Assembly (NCBI RefSeq): GCF_014695375.1
Contig: NZ_JACJOG010000037.1
Location: 124,001-188,000 of the forward strand
DNA from: Coleofasciculus sp. FACHB-T130
GTDB taxonomy: Bacteria > Cyanobacteriota > Cyanobacteriia > Cyanobacteriales > FACHB-T130
Length of the DNA: 64,000 nucleotides
Direction: 5' to 3'
Of the stretch, positions 1-10,098 are shown piece by piece (the stretch's first letter is position 1; the number at the start of each line of letters is the position of its first letter). The position numbers and the translations under genes were made by a program. The notes beneath the pieces are model-generated. The model had not been told where the DNA came from. It did not search any database and saw nothing but the letters and a program-made list of their open reading frames with translations.

Positions 1-56
1 GACTTTCTTATTCTTAAGCAGGTGCTTGGGAATGTGTATTTAAATTTACGACTAAA

Positions 57-82
57 GGGGGAGGCGGAGCCTCTCTTTTTTT
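57..82 (+). terminator. Rho-independent terminator of an upstream gene
   Basis: A short GC hairpin (GAGGC, loop GGA, GCCTC at 61-73) is followed by TCT and a run of seven T. It probably ends transcription of a gene that lies before the window. Positions 1-56 show nothing else. Confidence 0.55.
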
Positions 83-208
83 GTATTTAGGCAGATGCCA
101 GTGAACCAGGAAACTTTGGCATGAACAAGCGGCTATTTCTCATTGCTTTCTCATCACGCTTGTAGACTTTCAACGCATACTTGTAGAGAGAGTGCAGGAA
201 GCAATGCC

Positions 209-769
209 GTGGAAAAAACGGAAAAACAGAAGATGCTGGCAGGTAAGCTATATCGAGCGTCTGATCCGGAACTTGCTGCTGCAAGCAAACGGGCGTCTCG
301 TCTATTAAGAATGTACAATGCGACAACTGAGGAAGAGCTAGAGTTGCGATCGCAAATTCTCAACGACTTGTTCGCTCAGGTAGGCTCAACGGTTCAAATT
401 GTACCTCCATTTCACTGTGACTACGGTAGCAATATTTACGCTGGCAACGGGTTGTACATGAATTATGGATGCGTAATTCTAGACTGCAATACCGTTCATA
501 TCGGTGACAATGTTTTGTTTGGTCCCTACGTGCAAATTTACACCGCCTATCATCCGACCGATCCTGAAATCCGTCAAACAGGTCTGGAACTCGCCGCACC
601 CATTAATATTGGCAATAATGTCTGGATTGGAGGCGGCACTATCATTTGTCCAGGGGTAACAATTGGCGACAACACCACAATTGGAGCTGGAAGTGTTGTT
701 GTTAAAGATATTCCTGAAAATGTTGTGGCTGCTGGAAATCCCTGTCGCATTATTCGACCAGCAACTTAA
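209..769 (+). CDS. Sugar O-acetyltransferase, maltose/galactoside acetyltransferase family (Maa/NodL-like)
   Basis: This predicted cytosolic enzyme (186 aa) transfers acetyl from acetyl-CoA to a sugar hydroxyl. The N-terminus MLAGKLYRASDPEL is the Mac-domain signature of maltose acetyltransferases. It is followed by a left-handed beta-helix of hexapeptide repeats (for example INIGNNVWIGGGTIICPG, then VTIGDNTTIGAGSVV). The catalytic histidine is probably the one in TAYHPTDPEIR. I chose the GTG at 209 because AGGAA lies about 9 bases upstream and the encoded EKTEKQKMLAGKLY matches family N-termini; an ATG at 143 would add 22 unrelated residues. The gene lies 57 bp upstream of a glycosidase on the same strand, so the two may share a transcript. 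The sugar substrate cannot be inferred. Confidence 0.88.
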   Translation: MEKTEKQKMLAGKLYRASDPELAAASKRASRLLRMYNATTEEELELRSQILNDLFAQVGSTVQIVPPFHCDYGSNIYAGNGLYMNYGCVILDCNTVHIGDNVLFGPYVQIYTAYHPTDPEIRQTGLELAAPINIGNNVWIGGGTIICPGVTIGDNTTIGAGSVVVKDIPENVVAAGNPCRIIRPAT

Positions 770-826
770 ATTTTTGTTGAGTTTAATTAGAATTCATTAG
801 AAAATTTTTAATCATTTAACAGTAGG

Positions 827-3526
827 ATGACTCCAGAAGAAACTAGATTACAAGAAGACCGCGATCGCAAAGCTCATTGGCGGCGATGGGGGTCTTATTT
901 GAGCGAACGACAGTGGGGAACGGTGAGAGAAGATTATAGTCCTGATGGCTCGGCTTGGGACTATTTTACTCACGATCAGGCTCGTTCTCGCGCTTATCGC
1001 TGGGGAGAAGATGGGATTGCCGGGATTTCGGATAATCATCAGCGGCTTTGTTTTGCGATCGCGCTTTGGAATGGAGAAGATCCGATCCTTAAAGAAAGGC
1101 TTTTTGGCTTAACTGGGAAGGAAGGAAATCATGGCGAGGATGTCAAGGAATATTACTTTTATCTTGACAATACTCCCACTCATTCTTACATGAAATGTCT
1201 TTATAAATATCCACAACAAGCCTTTCCTTATACTCAACTCGTTGAAGAAAATAAGTGCAGAGGTTATCAAGACCGAGAATTTGAATTACTTGATACTGGA
1301 GTCTTTGATTCCGATGCCTATTTCGATATTTTTGTTGAGTATGCCAAAGCTTCACCAGAGGATATTTTAATTCAAATCAGTGCTGTCAACCGAGGAACCG
1401 AAGAGAAAACTCTGCATCTTCTCCCAACTCTCTGGTTTCGCAATACCTGGTCTTGGAATAATTCTGAAGATAAGCCCAAAATCAAAAAGCTCAAAAGTGA
1501 CGAAAATCTAAGTATTTTAGAAGCTACTGAAGCAACGCTGGGCGAACGCTGGCTTTATTGTGAGGGGAATCAGGGTGCGGAAACGCCGCCTCTACTGTTG
1601 TTTACAGAAAATGAAACAAATCAGGAAAGATTGTTTGGGGTAAATAATCCCTCGCCCTACGTAAAAGATGGAATTAATAATTATATTGTCAGCGGTCAAA
1701 AAGATGCTGTAAATCCTAACCAAATAGGAACTAAATTTGCCGCTAATTATAAATTAAAAATTGGTGCGGGCGAAACCAAAGTTATTCGGCTTAGGCTAAG
1801 TGATATTCCTAGCTTTGCAGAACCATTTGGTGCGGATTTTGACACAGCTTTCCAAAATCGCAAACGAGAAGCTGATGAATTTTACGAAAAAGTTACTTCT
1901 CCTTGTTCGCTAACAGAAGACAGGCAAAATGTGCAGCGGCAAGCTTTCGCGGGAATGTTGTGGAATAAGCAATATTATTACTATGTTGTAGAAGAATGGT
2001 TAAAAGGCGATCCGATTCATCCATCACCCAAGTCGCGGCAAAATATTAGAAATTCTGAGTGGATTCATCTTTTCAATGATGACATTATTTCCATGCCGGA
2101 CAAGTGGGAATATCCTTGGTTTGCAGCCTGGGATTTAGCCTTTCATGTCATTCCCTTAGCAACAATCGATCCGGATTTTGCAAAGCGGCAACTCGATAGA
2201 TTGACGCGGGAATGGTATATGCATCCCAATGGTCAATTACCAGCCTATGAATGGGATTTCAGCGATGGTAATCCGCCGGTTCATGCTTGGGCAACATTCC
2301 GCATTTACAAGATTGAACAAAAAATGTATGGTCGCACTGATAAGAAGTTTTTAGAGCGCGTGTTTCAAAAATTACTACTCAATTTTACCTGGTGGGTGAA
2401 CCGCAAAGATATCGGAGGGAAAAATGTATTTCAGGGAGGTTTCTTAGGAATGGATAACATTGGTGTCTTTGACAGAAATGTAGAACTTCCTACAGGCGGA
2501 AACCTAGAACAGTCTGATGGTACAAGTTGGATGGGAATGTACTGTCTAAATATGCTAGCGATCGCGCTAGAGTTGGCACCGGAAAATTCCGCTTACGAAG
2601 ATATCGCCAGCAAATTTTTTGAACACTTCCTTTATATCGCTGATGCGATGAACTGTATGGGCGATGCAGAGACATCTCTGTGGGATGAAGCAGATGGTTT
2701 TTACTACGATATGCTGCATCTACCTGATGGTAGCTATTTGCCATTAAAAGTGCGGTCAATGGTTGGGCTGATTCCCCTATTAGCAGTTGCCACGATTGAA
2801 CCAGAAACTTTAGAGAAACTTCCAGGTTTTCAACAAAGAATGCAATGGTTTATTCAAAATCGCCCTAACCTAAAGCAAAATGTTGCGTGTATGGAAACGC
2901 CAGGGGTTGGTGCTAGAAGATTACTGGCGATCGCTTATCGAGATAAACTCCGCCGGATCTTAGAGAAAATGCTCGATGAAAATGAATTCTTAAGCCCCTA
3001 TGGGATTCGCTCCGTTTCAAAATTTCATGCGAGTAATCCATACATTTTTGAGGTAAATGGAGAAGAATACCGGGTAGATTACGAACCCGCAGAATCCAGG
3101 AGCGGCTTATTTGGGGGGAATTCCAACTGGCGCGGGCCTATTTGGTTTCCGATTAATTATTTAATTATTGAAGCGCTTCAAAAATTTCATTACTACCTGG
3201 GTGATGATTTCCAAGTCGAATGTCCCACAGGTTCTGGTCAAATGATGAATCTCTGGGAAGTCGCCACAGAATTGTCGCAAAGGCTAACCCGAATTTTCCT
3301 TCAGGATGAATCAGGTAAACGTCCGGTTTATGGCGACTCGGAAACCTTTCAAAATAATCCCCATTGGCGCGATTTAATTCTGTTCTACGAATATTTTCAT
3401 GGCGATAATGGCGCAGGACTGGGCGCTAGTCATCAAACTGGCTGGACAGGTGTAGTCGCTAAACTCATTCAGCAATGCGGCGAATACGGCGGACAAAATC
3501 AAGCTTCCAAACCTGCTCAAAAATAG
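827..3526 (+). CDS. GH63-type glycosidase (MGH1-like, glucosidase/mannosylglycerate hydrolase superfamily)
   Basis: This 899 aa protein is predicted to be a cytosolic glycoside hydrolase with an (alpha/alpha)6 barrel. Recognisable signatures are [15 protein letters not shown] (about residue 430), [16 protein letters not shown] (about 473), [14 protein letters not shown] (about 765) and [13 protein letters not shown] near the C-terminus (about 866). The last two are typical of GH63 and of cyanobacterial glucosidase homologues. No signal peptide is visible. Within the superfamily the substrate could be glucosylglycerate, mannosylglycerate or a glucosylated oligosaccharide, and sequence alone does not decide this. 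It sits between the acetyltransferase gene and the adaptor gene (37 bp downstream), all on the plus strand. Confidence 0.88.
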   Translation: MTPEETRLQEDRDRKAHWRRWGSYLSERQWGTVREDYSPDGSAWDYFTHDQARSRAYRWGEDGIAGISDNHQRLCFAIALWNGEDPILKERLFGLTGKEGNHGEDVKEYYFYLDNTPTHSYMKCLYKYPQQAFPYTQLVEENKCRGYQDREFELLDTGVFDSDAYFDIFVEYAKASPEDILIQISAVNRGTEEKTLHLLPTLWFRNTWSWNNSEDKPKIKKLKSDENLSILEATEATLGERWLYCEGNQGAETPPLLLFTENETNQERLFGVNNPSPYVKDGINNYIVSGQKDAVNPNQIGTKFAANYKLKIGAGETKVIRLRLSDIPSFAEPFGADFDTAFQNRKREADEFYEKVTSPCSLTEDRQNVQRQAFAGMLWNKQYYYYVVEEWLKGDPIHPSPKSRQNIRNSEWIHLFNDDIISMPDKWEYPWFAAWDLAFHVIPLATIDPDFAKRQLDRLTREWYMHPNGQLPAYEWDFSDGNPPVHAWATFRIYKIEQKMYGRTDKKFLERVFQKLLLNFTWWVNRKDIGGKNVFQGGFLGMDNIGVFDRNVELPTGGNLEQSDGTSWMGMYCLNMLAIALELAPENSAYEDIASKFFEHFLYIADAMNCMGDAETSLWDEADGFYYDMLHLPDGSYLPLKVRSMVGLIPLLAVATIEPETLEKLPGFQQRMQWFIQNRPNLKQNVACMETPGVGARRLLAIAYRDKLRRILEKMLDENEFLSPYGIRSVSKFHASNPYIFEVNGEEYRVDYEPAESRSGLFGGNSNWRGPIWFPINYLIIEALQKFHYYLGDDFQVECPTGSGQMMNLWEVATELSQRLTRIFLQDESGKRPVYGDSETFQNNPHWRDLILFYEYFHGDNGAGLGASHQTGWTGVVAKLIQQCGEYGGQNQASKPAQK

Positions 3527-3563
3527 ACGGAACGGTGAACTATTATCAGTAGCAGGGTGATTT

Positions 3564-5090
3564 TTGCTTACCACTGCAAACTGGACGGGCAAAGTGTTGG
3601 GAATTGGAAAACTGGGCAAACCGGAATTCAAGGCTGGAGTCAAATGGTTAGCTTGGTCAGCAGGTCTAGCAGTAGCAAGCGTAGGAGGTTGGCTAGTTTA
3701 TGGGTTGCTGCTAAATCGCTCCGGCGATCCCGTGGCGGTGCGTTTGGTCAAAGTAGAGCGAGGCACCGTTGAGAACACGATCAATGAAAGTGGCGTGGTT
3801 GAATTAGGCGGTCAGCAAACCCTCAAATCCCCAGCGGAAAGCGCTGTGGAACGGGTGTTAGTACAACTTGGCGATCGCGTTCAAGCTGGTCAAAAACTGA
3901 TCGTTCTGCGCGACACCAAGCAAGAAACGAGCCTCGACGCCCAGCAGTTGGAGATTAAAAAACAGGAACTCACCTTAGCACGCAATCGCCAGAAAGTAGA
4001 AGAAGCCCAGGAAAGGCTAACAACTGCCCGAAGAGAACTCCAAAATCGTGTCAATCAGCAGGCGGCAATTCGGAAACAGGAACTCAGCATCAAACGCAAT
4101 CAGCAGAAGATTGCCGAAGCTCAGGAAAAGCTAACGGCTGCCCAACAGGAACTCAAGCAGCTGCAAGTCCTCGCTGACAAAGGCTTCATTCCAGCCAACG
4201 AACTCCAGAATCAGCAAGAACAAGTCCGCGATGCCCAATCTGCTCTCCGGGACGCTCAGTTAGAAGCGAGTACGAGTAGCCTGGAACTCCAGAACCTTCA
4301 GCAGCAGCGTCAAACGGATCAGCAAGAAATCTTAGACAAAGTGACGACAGCACAAACTGAACTGCGGCAGGCACAATTAGAAGTCGCTACCACCAGTCGA
4401 GACATCCAGATGAAGGTGCTGGAAATCAAAAATCTTCAGCAGCAACTCCAAAACAACATCGTCACTGCGCCAATTAGTGGGAAAGTTCTTAACATCATGG
4501 TTAAGAATGGGAATGGAGTCAATATCGGGAATGACCTGTTGACTTTGGGCGATCCAACGCAAGAGTTGGTGAAACTCAATCTTTCCACGCTGAATGCTGC
4601 CAAAGTGAAGAGTAATCAACGTGTCCGCATTAGTGTGATTGGCCCCGATGCGAAGAAGTTTACTGGACGAGTGCAAAGCTTGTATCCCCAAGCGATCGCT
4701 AGCACTTCTGGCAGTAGTGAACAAGAAAGCCAATCCGGGCAAGCCACGGTGCCTGCAATCGTCAAGCTTGACCAACCCACCCGCAGATTAATTCCTAGCA
4801 GCCAAGTCAGCGTCGAAATCATTTTGCAGCAGCGCCAGAACGTCGTAGTTTTGAATACGGAAGCCATACAGCGCTCTGGTTCTAAACCCTTTGTCTGGAT
4901 ACGAGATCAAGGCAAGGCGCAAAAACGGGACGTATCTTTGGGGCTAGAGGGATTAACGACCGTAGAGGTGACTTCGGGCTTGCAAGCAGGAGACTCTGTG
5001 GTGCTACCCCCACCGGATGCTTCCCTAGAGCCAGGAACGCCCGTCATTGTCCAAGAAAAATCAGAAACAAGAATTAGAAGAAATCAGTAA
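3564..5090 (+). CDS. HlyD/MacA-family periplasmic adaptor protein of a tripartite efflux system
   Basis: This membrane-anchored adaptor (508 aa) bridges an inner-membrane transporter and an outer-membrane channel. One transmembrane helix lies near residues 26-50. It is followed by half of a biotinyl-lipoyl domain, a long Gln/Glu-rich coiled coil (about 110-290) and the second lipoyl half (NIVTAPISGKVLNIMVKNG), then beta-barrel domains. The coiled coil contains an internal near-duplication: KKQELTLARNRQKVEEAQ recurs about 40 residues later as RKQELSIKRNQQKIAEAQ. The likely start is TTG at 3564; no better in-frame ATG exists ahead of the membrane helix. It is followed by a MacB-like permease and a TolC-like gene, comparable to the DevBCA/HgdD export systems of cyanobacteria. 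Confidence 0.88.
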   Translation: MLTTANWTGKVLGIGKLGKPEFKAGVKWLAWSAGLAVASVGGWLVYGLLLNRSGDPVAVRLVKVERGTVENTINESGVVELGGQQTLKSPAESAVERVLVQLGDRVQAGQKLIVLRDTKQETSLDAQQLEIKKQELTLARNRQKVEEAQERLTTARRELQNRVNQQAAIRKQELSIKRNQQKIAEAQEKLTAAQQELKQLQVLADKGFIPANELQNQQEQVRDAQSALRDAQLEASTSSLELQNLQQQRQTDQQEILDKVTTAQTELRQAQLEVATTSRDIQMKVLEIKNLQQQLQNNIVTAPISGKVLNIMVKNGNGVNIGNDLLTLGDPTQELVKLNLSTLNAAKVKSNQRVRISVIGPDAKKFTGRVQSLYPQAIASTSGSSEQESQSGQATVPAIVKLDQPTRRLIPSSQVSVEIILQQRQNVVVLNTEAIQRSGSKPFVWIRDQGKAQKRDVSLGLEGLTTVEVTSGLQAGDSVVLPPPDASLEPGTPVIVQEKSETRIRRNQ

Positions 5091-5137
5091 TGAGTAATGG
5101 GTAATTGGTGATTCCTAATTCCTAATTTTTAATTGAT

Positions 5138-6301
5138 ATGAGCCTCTCTTCCTTCGACCTCCTCGCGCTCACCTGTAACTCCCTACGCAGCAACCCTTTG
5201 CGTTCTACCCTCACCACCTTGGGCGTTTTCATGGGTGTAGCGGCAGTCAGCGCCACGCTTCAAGTTGGCAGCATCAGTCGGGCGGTAATTGCCAAGCAAC
5301 TCGCTGAGAGAGACGCCCCTCAAGTCTCTGTCTACGTGCAAGAGGAACTCCGGTCAGAAGACATGGAATACTTGCGACAGCGGCTAGAGGGCGTGCGGGC
5401 AATCAGTGCCTCTGGTTGGTTCTATCCCAATCCTCAAACCTTATTTCAGGATGAAGAAGCCCAACCTGAGATGACGCCCGTTACTCAAGACTTTCTGCTC
5501 ACGTCGGGGAAGCAATTGGTAGCAGGGCGCTTCTTCACTCCTGCCGATTTTGAAAACTATCGCCCTGTCGTGGTGATCGATGAATTTTTAGTAGACAAAC
5601 TTTTTAAAGGTCAGAAAGCTGTTGGAGAAACCATTTATGCCAACGCCAGACCCTATGTGGTTGTTGGAGTCGTGCCAACCGTTACCTCGTCTTTTCGGGA
5701 ACCTGAAGGTGAAGTATGGATACCGATGTCTTTTTACTACGCCCTGACGGGTAGCCGCGACATTGGCTCCATCCAAATACGCCCTTACAAGATAGAAGAC
5801 TTACAGGATTTGGCAGATAAAGCCAAGCAACTGATGGAGCAGCGCTTCCCAGGCAAAGAGATTTATGCCAGGAACAACGTGCAGCAAATCTTGGCGCAGC
5901 AGCAAACCTTGGAAATGGCATCCAATGGGCTGACAGCGGTGGGAATCATTTCGCTACTCATCGGTGGTGTCGGCATTGCCAATATCACGATCGCAGCAGT
6001 CATGGAGCGTACCCCAGAAATTGGTCTGAGGCGGGCAATTGGGGCAAAAAGGCAGGACATCTTGCTGCAATTTATTCTGGAAGCGGCAATCCTGAGTTTA
6101 CTGGGGGGAACTGCCGCTATTATCTCGGTGCATGGCTTGACGATGGTTGTCGCCGAAACGTTTAAGTTACCTTACGAATTTGAAAGCAAGACGGCTGCTT
6201 TATCCCTAGGATCTGCCCTGTTGGTAGGAGTAGGCGCGGGGTTTCTTCCTGCTGTGAGAGCTAGCCGACTCGATCCCGTGAAAGCATTGCGTAACTCTTA
6301 G
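5138..6301 (+). CDS. MacB/DevC-like ABC transporter permease (FtsX-type)
   Basis: This 387 aa inner-membrane permease has the FtsX/MacB layout: TM1 at about 20-42, a periplasmic MacB_PCD domain (about 45-235) and three C-terminal helices at about 263-287, 315-337 and 352-375. The motif ERTPEIGLRRAIGAKRQDI after TM2 is characteristic of the family. It starts with ATG 47 bp after the adaptor gene; the spacer holds an AT-rich dispersed-repeat sequence. In this transporter class an ABC ATPase energises export of lipopeptides, glycolipids or drugs. No ATPase gene lies next to it here, so the ATPase must be encoded elsewhere or be shared. Confidence 0.9.
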   Translation: MSLSSFDLLALTCNSLRSNPLRSTLTTLGVFMGVAAVSATLQVGSISRAVIAKQLAERDAPQVSVYVQEELRSEDMEYLRQRLEGVRAISASGWFYPNPQTLFQDEEAQPEMTPVTQDFLLTSGKQLVAGRFFTPADFENYRPVVVIDEFLVDKLFKGQKAVGETIYANARPYVVVGVVPTVTSSFREPEGEVWIPMSFYYALTGSRDIGSIQIRPYKIEDLQDLADKAKQLMEQRFPGKEIYARNNVQQILAQQQTLEMASNGLTAVGIISLLIGGVGIANITIAAVMERTPEIGLRRAIGAKRQDILLQFILEAAILSLLGGTAAIISVHGLTMVVAETFKLPYEFESKTAALSLGSALLVGVGAGFLPAVRASRLDPVKALRNS

Positions 6302-6337
6302 CCTCACGAATAGGCACTACGTAAAGCGGCTCAATTT

Positions 6338-6386
6338 TTGATTTTGGATTAAATCGGCAATGGTTCAATCTAAAATCTAAAATCAA
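6338..6386. repeat. AT-rich inverted repeat between permease and TolC genes
   Basis: TTGATTTTGGATT at 6338-6350 pairs with AATCTAAAATCAA at 6374-6386 (one G:U pair). A 23-base loop separates the arms. The form is typical of small dispersed repeats in cyanobacteria. It could act as a weak terminator or as an mRNA processing hairpin. Confidence 0.5.
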
Positions 6387-6409
6387 CCAGCTAAAAGCTA
6401 CCCGCGATC

Positions 6410-8389
6410 ATGCACAAGCACGACAACCCGAATGCCCAACCTCCAGCTTCTAGCGGTAGGTTTTTACCCCCTATCCGCTCTTCGTTTGGGGGTGTGGTTC
6501 TGCTTGTGACTGCAACTTTGGGCACGACGTTAACGTTAGCCACCGTTTTTAAGCTTCATTCAACGGCGGTAAGAGCGACGACGGCTAATGTTCGGACAGC
6601 GGCTCAAACACAGACGCCGGGACTCGCACGCCCGATTATGGTTCCGCCAACGGATAGAGCAAAGCTCAAAACGGCTCCAGTCTCAGAAAGTCCGGGGGTG
6701 AACATAGGCAAAGCAATAGTTTTAGGGGGAACTGGTGTAAAGAATGCGATCGCTCCTTCTTCTCTTTCCCCACTCGCAACTAAAACCAGTCCAACTTTTA
6801 CGCTTAACACCCAGCCAAGACAATTCCCACCCTCTCCGACTACTAGCCCGCCTTTACAAGGAGAGTTGGAGGGATCTAGTATCCCCCCATCGGCAAAAAG
6901 TATTCACCCCCAATCTTCGCCTCCCGTTGCCACATCCCGGTCAATTTTAAAGGTGTTCTCTGAAGCCAGGAAACCAGCCGCTTTATTAGCTCAAGCGCAA
7001 CCAAAACCCAACCAACAAGAAACCGTAACAACTGGGCGGGGGATTCAATTAACCCTAGCTGATGTTGTTATCTTGGTATTGCAAAACAATAAAGATATCA
7101 AAAACGCTTATTTAGAAAGAATCGCCCAAAGACAAGACTTAGCAGTGGCAGAAGATAGATTTGTCCCTGATTTTACGCCTAGATTATCATTTAATCTCGA
7201 TCGCTTTGGTTCGGGTGGAAACACTAGCACGAATAGCGATCTTGGTGTTGGTGCCACTGTTGAGGTCACGGTTCCTACGGGAGGTAGGCTGCGTTTTGGT
7301 TGGGAAACGAACGGTCAAACGTCAAATATAAATAATTTCAATGTTGATAGAGATAACAATCTATTTGGCTCAAATCTTCAGCTACGTTTAACGCAACCTC
7401 TATTACGAGGTGCTGGTGTTGCAGTTAATCAAGCTCCTATTGAAATTGCTCGACTCGATGAAAGAGCAAATATTCAAGGTTTAAAATCAACTCTCATTAA
7501 TACCATCACTGAAGCTATCTTAGTCTACCGCAATTTACTTAGAGCGCAGGAAAGACTAAATATTGAGCAGATTTCTCTAGAAAGCGCCCGCCAAATTTTA
7601 GAATTTAACCAAGCCTTGATTGAGGCTGGGCGACTCGCGCCAGTTGAAATTGTTCAAAGCCAGACAGACATTGCAAATAGAGAAGTCAGCTTGTTAGAGG
7701 CTCGGAATAATCTGGAGTCTGTCAAATTAACTTTGTTAGATATTCTAGATATCGAGCAAACTCTTAATATTGAACCTGTAGAAAAAATAGTATTGCAATC
7801 GAAGTCTTTAGATTTAAATAATCTAAAACAAATTGCCTTTCAAAACAGACCGGATTATTTGCAAGCCCAGTTCAGCTTGGAAAGAACAAAATTTGAAAGA
7901 TTAATTGCAGATAATAACCGGCGCTGGAACTTAGACTTAGATGCAGGTTACGGCGATTCCTTAGATGACACCACCCAACTAACAGCTGGGTTAATCTTGT
8001 CCCGTACCTTCGGCGATCTCACTGTGGAACGAGATTATCAACGAAGTCAAGTAAACTTCCAGAAAGCAGAAAATACTTTAGAAAATCTGCGTCAAAGTAT
8101 CGATATTGAAGTAACAGATAGAGTTAGAAATGTAAATCTAAGTCTTCGACAGGTGCAACTTGCCCAGCAAGCAAGGCAATTGGCTGAGAGAACACTACAA
8201 ATAGAACAAGAAAAACTGAAATTGGGAAGAGGGTCAATTTTTCAGGTTGTGAGTTTTCAGAATAATTTAGTAGAAGCAAGAAACCGAGAACTGGATGCAA
8301 CGATTGATTATCTCAATGCCTTAACAAATCTCGATCAATCTGTCGGTACCACACTGGAAACTTGGCAGGTGACAATTGAAAGAAAATGA
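6410..8389 (+). CDS. TolC-family outer membrane efflux protein
   Basis: This 659 aa outer-membrane channel is predicted to partner the upstream adaptor and permease. An N-terminal hydrophobic segment (about 27-47) serves as signal or anchor. It is followed by an unusually long Pro/Ser/Thr-rich linker (to about residue 200), then two OEP repeats of long helices and beta strands (about 205-655). Typical OEP features are LRLTQPLLRGAGVAVN, the helix around LRAQERLNIEQISLESARQI, and LKLGRGSIFQVVSFQNNLVEA near the end. Cyanobacterial TolC homologues often carry such an N-terminal extension. The gene is convergent with the channel gene at 8489. Confidence 0.88.
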   Translation: MHKHDNPNAQPPASSGRFLPPIRSSFGGVVLLVTATLGTTLTLATVFKLHSTAVRATTANVRTAAQTQTPGLARPIMVPPTDRAKLKTAPVSESPGVNIGKAIVLGGTGVKNAIAPSSLSPLATKTSPTFTLNTQPRQFPPSPTTSPPLQGELEGSSIPPSAKSIHPQSSPPVATSRSILKVFSEARKPAALLAQAQPKPNQQETVTTGRGIQLTLADVVILVLQNNKDIKNAYLERIAQRQDLAVAEDRFVPDFTPRLSFNLDRFGSGGNTSTNSDLGVGATVEVTVPTGGRLRFGWETNGQTSNINNFNVDRDNNLFGSNLQLRLTQPLLRGAGVAVNQAPIEIARLDERANIQGLKSTLINTITEAILVYRNLLRAQERLNIEQISLESARQILEFNQALIEAGRLAPVEIVQSQTDIANREVSLLEARNNLESVKLTLLDILDIEQTLNIEPVEKIVLQSKSLDLNNLKQIAFQNRPDYLQAQFSLERTKFERLIADNNRRWNLDLDAGYGDSLDDTTQLTAGLILSRTFGDLTVERDYQRSQVNFQKAENTLENLRQSIDIEVTDRVRNVNLSLRQVQLAQQARQLAERTLQIEQEKLKLGRGSIFQVVSFQNNLVEARNRELDATIDYLNALTNLDQSVGTTLETWQVTIERK

Positions 8390-8488
8390 TATTAAGTCTC
8401 AGGAAAAAAACCATTGTTAAACTACCTGAGTCTCTGTCTCCAATAGGGTTTGCTGAACTTAGGCGAAGGGAAAACTATCTTTTTCCAG

Positions 8489-9394
8489 CTACTTATTAGC
8501 CCTGACAGATTCTATCGGCATCACATCATGAAAGCGGGTATAGTCGATCGAGCGCCGCCCGTCCGGCATCCTAGATAAGATGTCCACAAAACGCATATTC
8601 CACAGGATATCGGACGTGGCAAAGGAGTGACGGGCATGGATCGTCTGTGAAACGATTTCGTCTAACCCAGTCAGCATCACGACGATCTCGCTTTCCGACT
8701 CAGCCAGGGAGTCTACCGTAACCCCATAAAGCGGACTCGTCTCGTCAATCTGATGCATCACCGTCCAACTCAATGCAAACATGGATGTATGACTGCGAAC
8801 TAATTTGAGATCGTAAAACCGACGCATGAATTCTCCCTCCCGATTGACTTCGTTGCGAACTAAAGTCACCCGGATCTGCGCTTCTACAATTACGTCGCGC
8901 CGCTGGTTAGCCGTCCGAAACATCAGAGTCGGCACCCCATCATAGGGAGCGATCGCTGCCACGCGACTGAAAATCACCCTCGCCGTTGGCACGGAGAACC
9001 GCGCAAACGCCAGTCCAGTCGCCATTGCCACTCCGAAAAGACCCGCCAGCGCTTCGACTGTCACCACCGCATTCGCGTAAGGCGTACGCGGATACATCGC
9101 ACCGTAGCCGATAGTCGCCATCGTCTGGACGCTGAAAAAGAAGGCGTCAAGGAAGGAACCCGGTTGAGCGTTCTGGATGCAATCTCCTCCAGCTAGATAG
9201 ATGAGGGCAAATACCGTGTTGGAGACTAAATACAACAGACTGAACAGCGCTAAGAACCATCCCCAGGAAAGGGTAAGCAGCAAATGATATAAATCGCCCC
9301 GATGAAATCCCGATACCCCTCGCCGCACGATGTTCAACTGCCCATCCCGGCTCACAAAGCGCGTTAATGAGGGCGAACGATATCTTTTGCCCAT
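8489..9394 (-). CDS. Inward-rectifier potassium channel (KirBac family)
   Basis: This 301 aa protein is a predicted inner-membrane potassium channel. M1 spans about 39-67, the pore helix and filter 80-98 (TMATIGYGAMYP, with the selectivity filter TIGYG at 94-98) and M2 about 106-130. A C-terminal cytoplasmic IRK immunoglobulin-like domain follows (about 150-290), as in prokaryotic Kir channels. The amphipathic slide helix before M1 (residues about 27-38) is also recognisable. The gene stands alone on the minus strand, convergent with the TolC gene and upstream of nothing obviously related. Tetramer assembly and lipid gating are family knowledge, not visible here. Confidence 0.93.
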   Translation of the reverse strand: MGKRYRSPSLTRFVSRDGQLNIVRRGVSGFHRGDLYHLLLTLSWGWFLALFSLLYLVSNTVFALIYLAGGDCIQNAQPGSFLDAFFFSVQTMATIGYGAMYPRTPYANAVVTVEALAGLFGVAMATGLAFARFSVPTARVIFSRVAAIAPYDGVPTLMFRTANQRRDVIVEAQIRVTLVRNEVNREGEFMRRFYDLKLVRSHTSMFALSWTVMHQIDETSPLYGVTVDSLAESESEIVVMLTGLDEIVSQTIHARHSFATSDILWNMRFVDILSRMPDGRRSIDYTRFHDVMPIESVRANK

Positions 9395-9448
9395 CTTTTG
9401 ACCATAGATTGCTGTTATTAGGAATCGGCGTCACGCAGGCGACCTTTC

Positions 9449-9811
9449 CTAGAAAGCTATCCCATCAAGAGGACAAACACAAGCATCTCGGTTGAGCCAT
9501 CGTTCTCCCACCTGCTTTAGCGCTGTCATCACGGGTTGAATTTCTCGCCCCTTCTGGGTGAGCGAATACTCTACGCGGGGAGGAATTTCTGCGTAGACTC
9601 GGCGTTCCACTAAACCATACTCTTCTAGTTCTCTGAGCCGTATCATCAGCGTTTTGGTGCTAATTCCAGGCAATGCTTCTAGGAACTCGTGGGTACGGCG
9701 ATCGCTTGTAAACAACTCTCTGAGAATCAGAATAGACCATTTACTGCCGATTAAGTCCACGGTGAACTGGATTGGGCATTTTGTCTCTATGCACTGGCTG
9801 CTGTTAAGCAT
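9449..9811 (-). CDS. HxlR-family winged-helix transcriptional regulator
   Basis: This 120 aa regulator has the HxlR domain: KCPIQFTVDLIGSKWSILIL, followed by a winged helix (FLEALPGISTKTLMIRLREL) and the wing EIPPRVEYSLTQKG. Four cysteines flank the domain: C7 and C12 at the N-terminus and C111 and C113 at the C-terminus. HxlR proteins such as YodB and HypR sense electrophiles or oxidants through cysteines, so redox control is plausible here. It is divergent from the plastoquinol oxidase gene across a 287 bp intergenic region, which makes that gene the obvious candidate target (inference). Confidence 0.9.
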   Translation of the reverse strand: MLNSSQCIETKCPIQFTVDLIGSKWSILILRELFTSDRRTHEFLEALPGISTKTLMIRLRELEEYGLVERRVYAEIPPRVEYSLTQKGREIQPVMTALKQVGERWLNRDACVCPLDGIAF

Positions 9812-10098
9812 TGATGCCTCTAGATATCGCTCTTTTCTTTGCTTATTCTGACCAATCTTCTGAACAGAGGGACGCTGAAGTTAGCTCCCGCCAAATATTT
9901 TAATCTTTCTTAATAAAGCTCTGGACAAGTTGCAACGGGTCAATCTTTTACTTTTGGTAACTATAGTGTCCTTCCAGCCACTGTCAGATTTACGGATTTT
10001 CTATTTTTAGGAGTTGAGTAGGATGCAAATAGAAGGAACGAACAGCCTTCCTTCCCGCTCAACTTCTTCAATAAATCAAAATATTTGAGGTTTTTCAA
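9812..10098. promoter_or_regulatory. Shared intergenic region between hxlR-like and PTOX genes
   Basis: This divergent control region holds an 8-bp perfect palindrome, ACTATAGT, at 9960-9967 inside GGTAACTATAGTGTCC. HxlR-type operators are short palindromes of comparable layout (for example TACT-N-AGTA for YodB), so this is a candidate operator. A further inverted repeat, GAAGGA/TCCTTC, lies near 10031-10055. The PTOX start is preceded by GAGG at about 10087. No promoter element was assigned with confidence. Confidence 0.3.
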
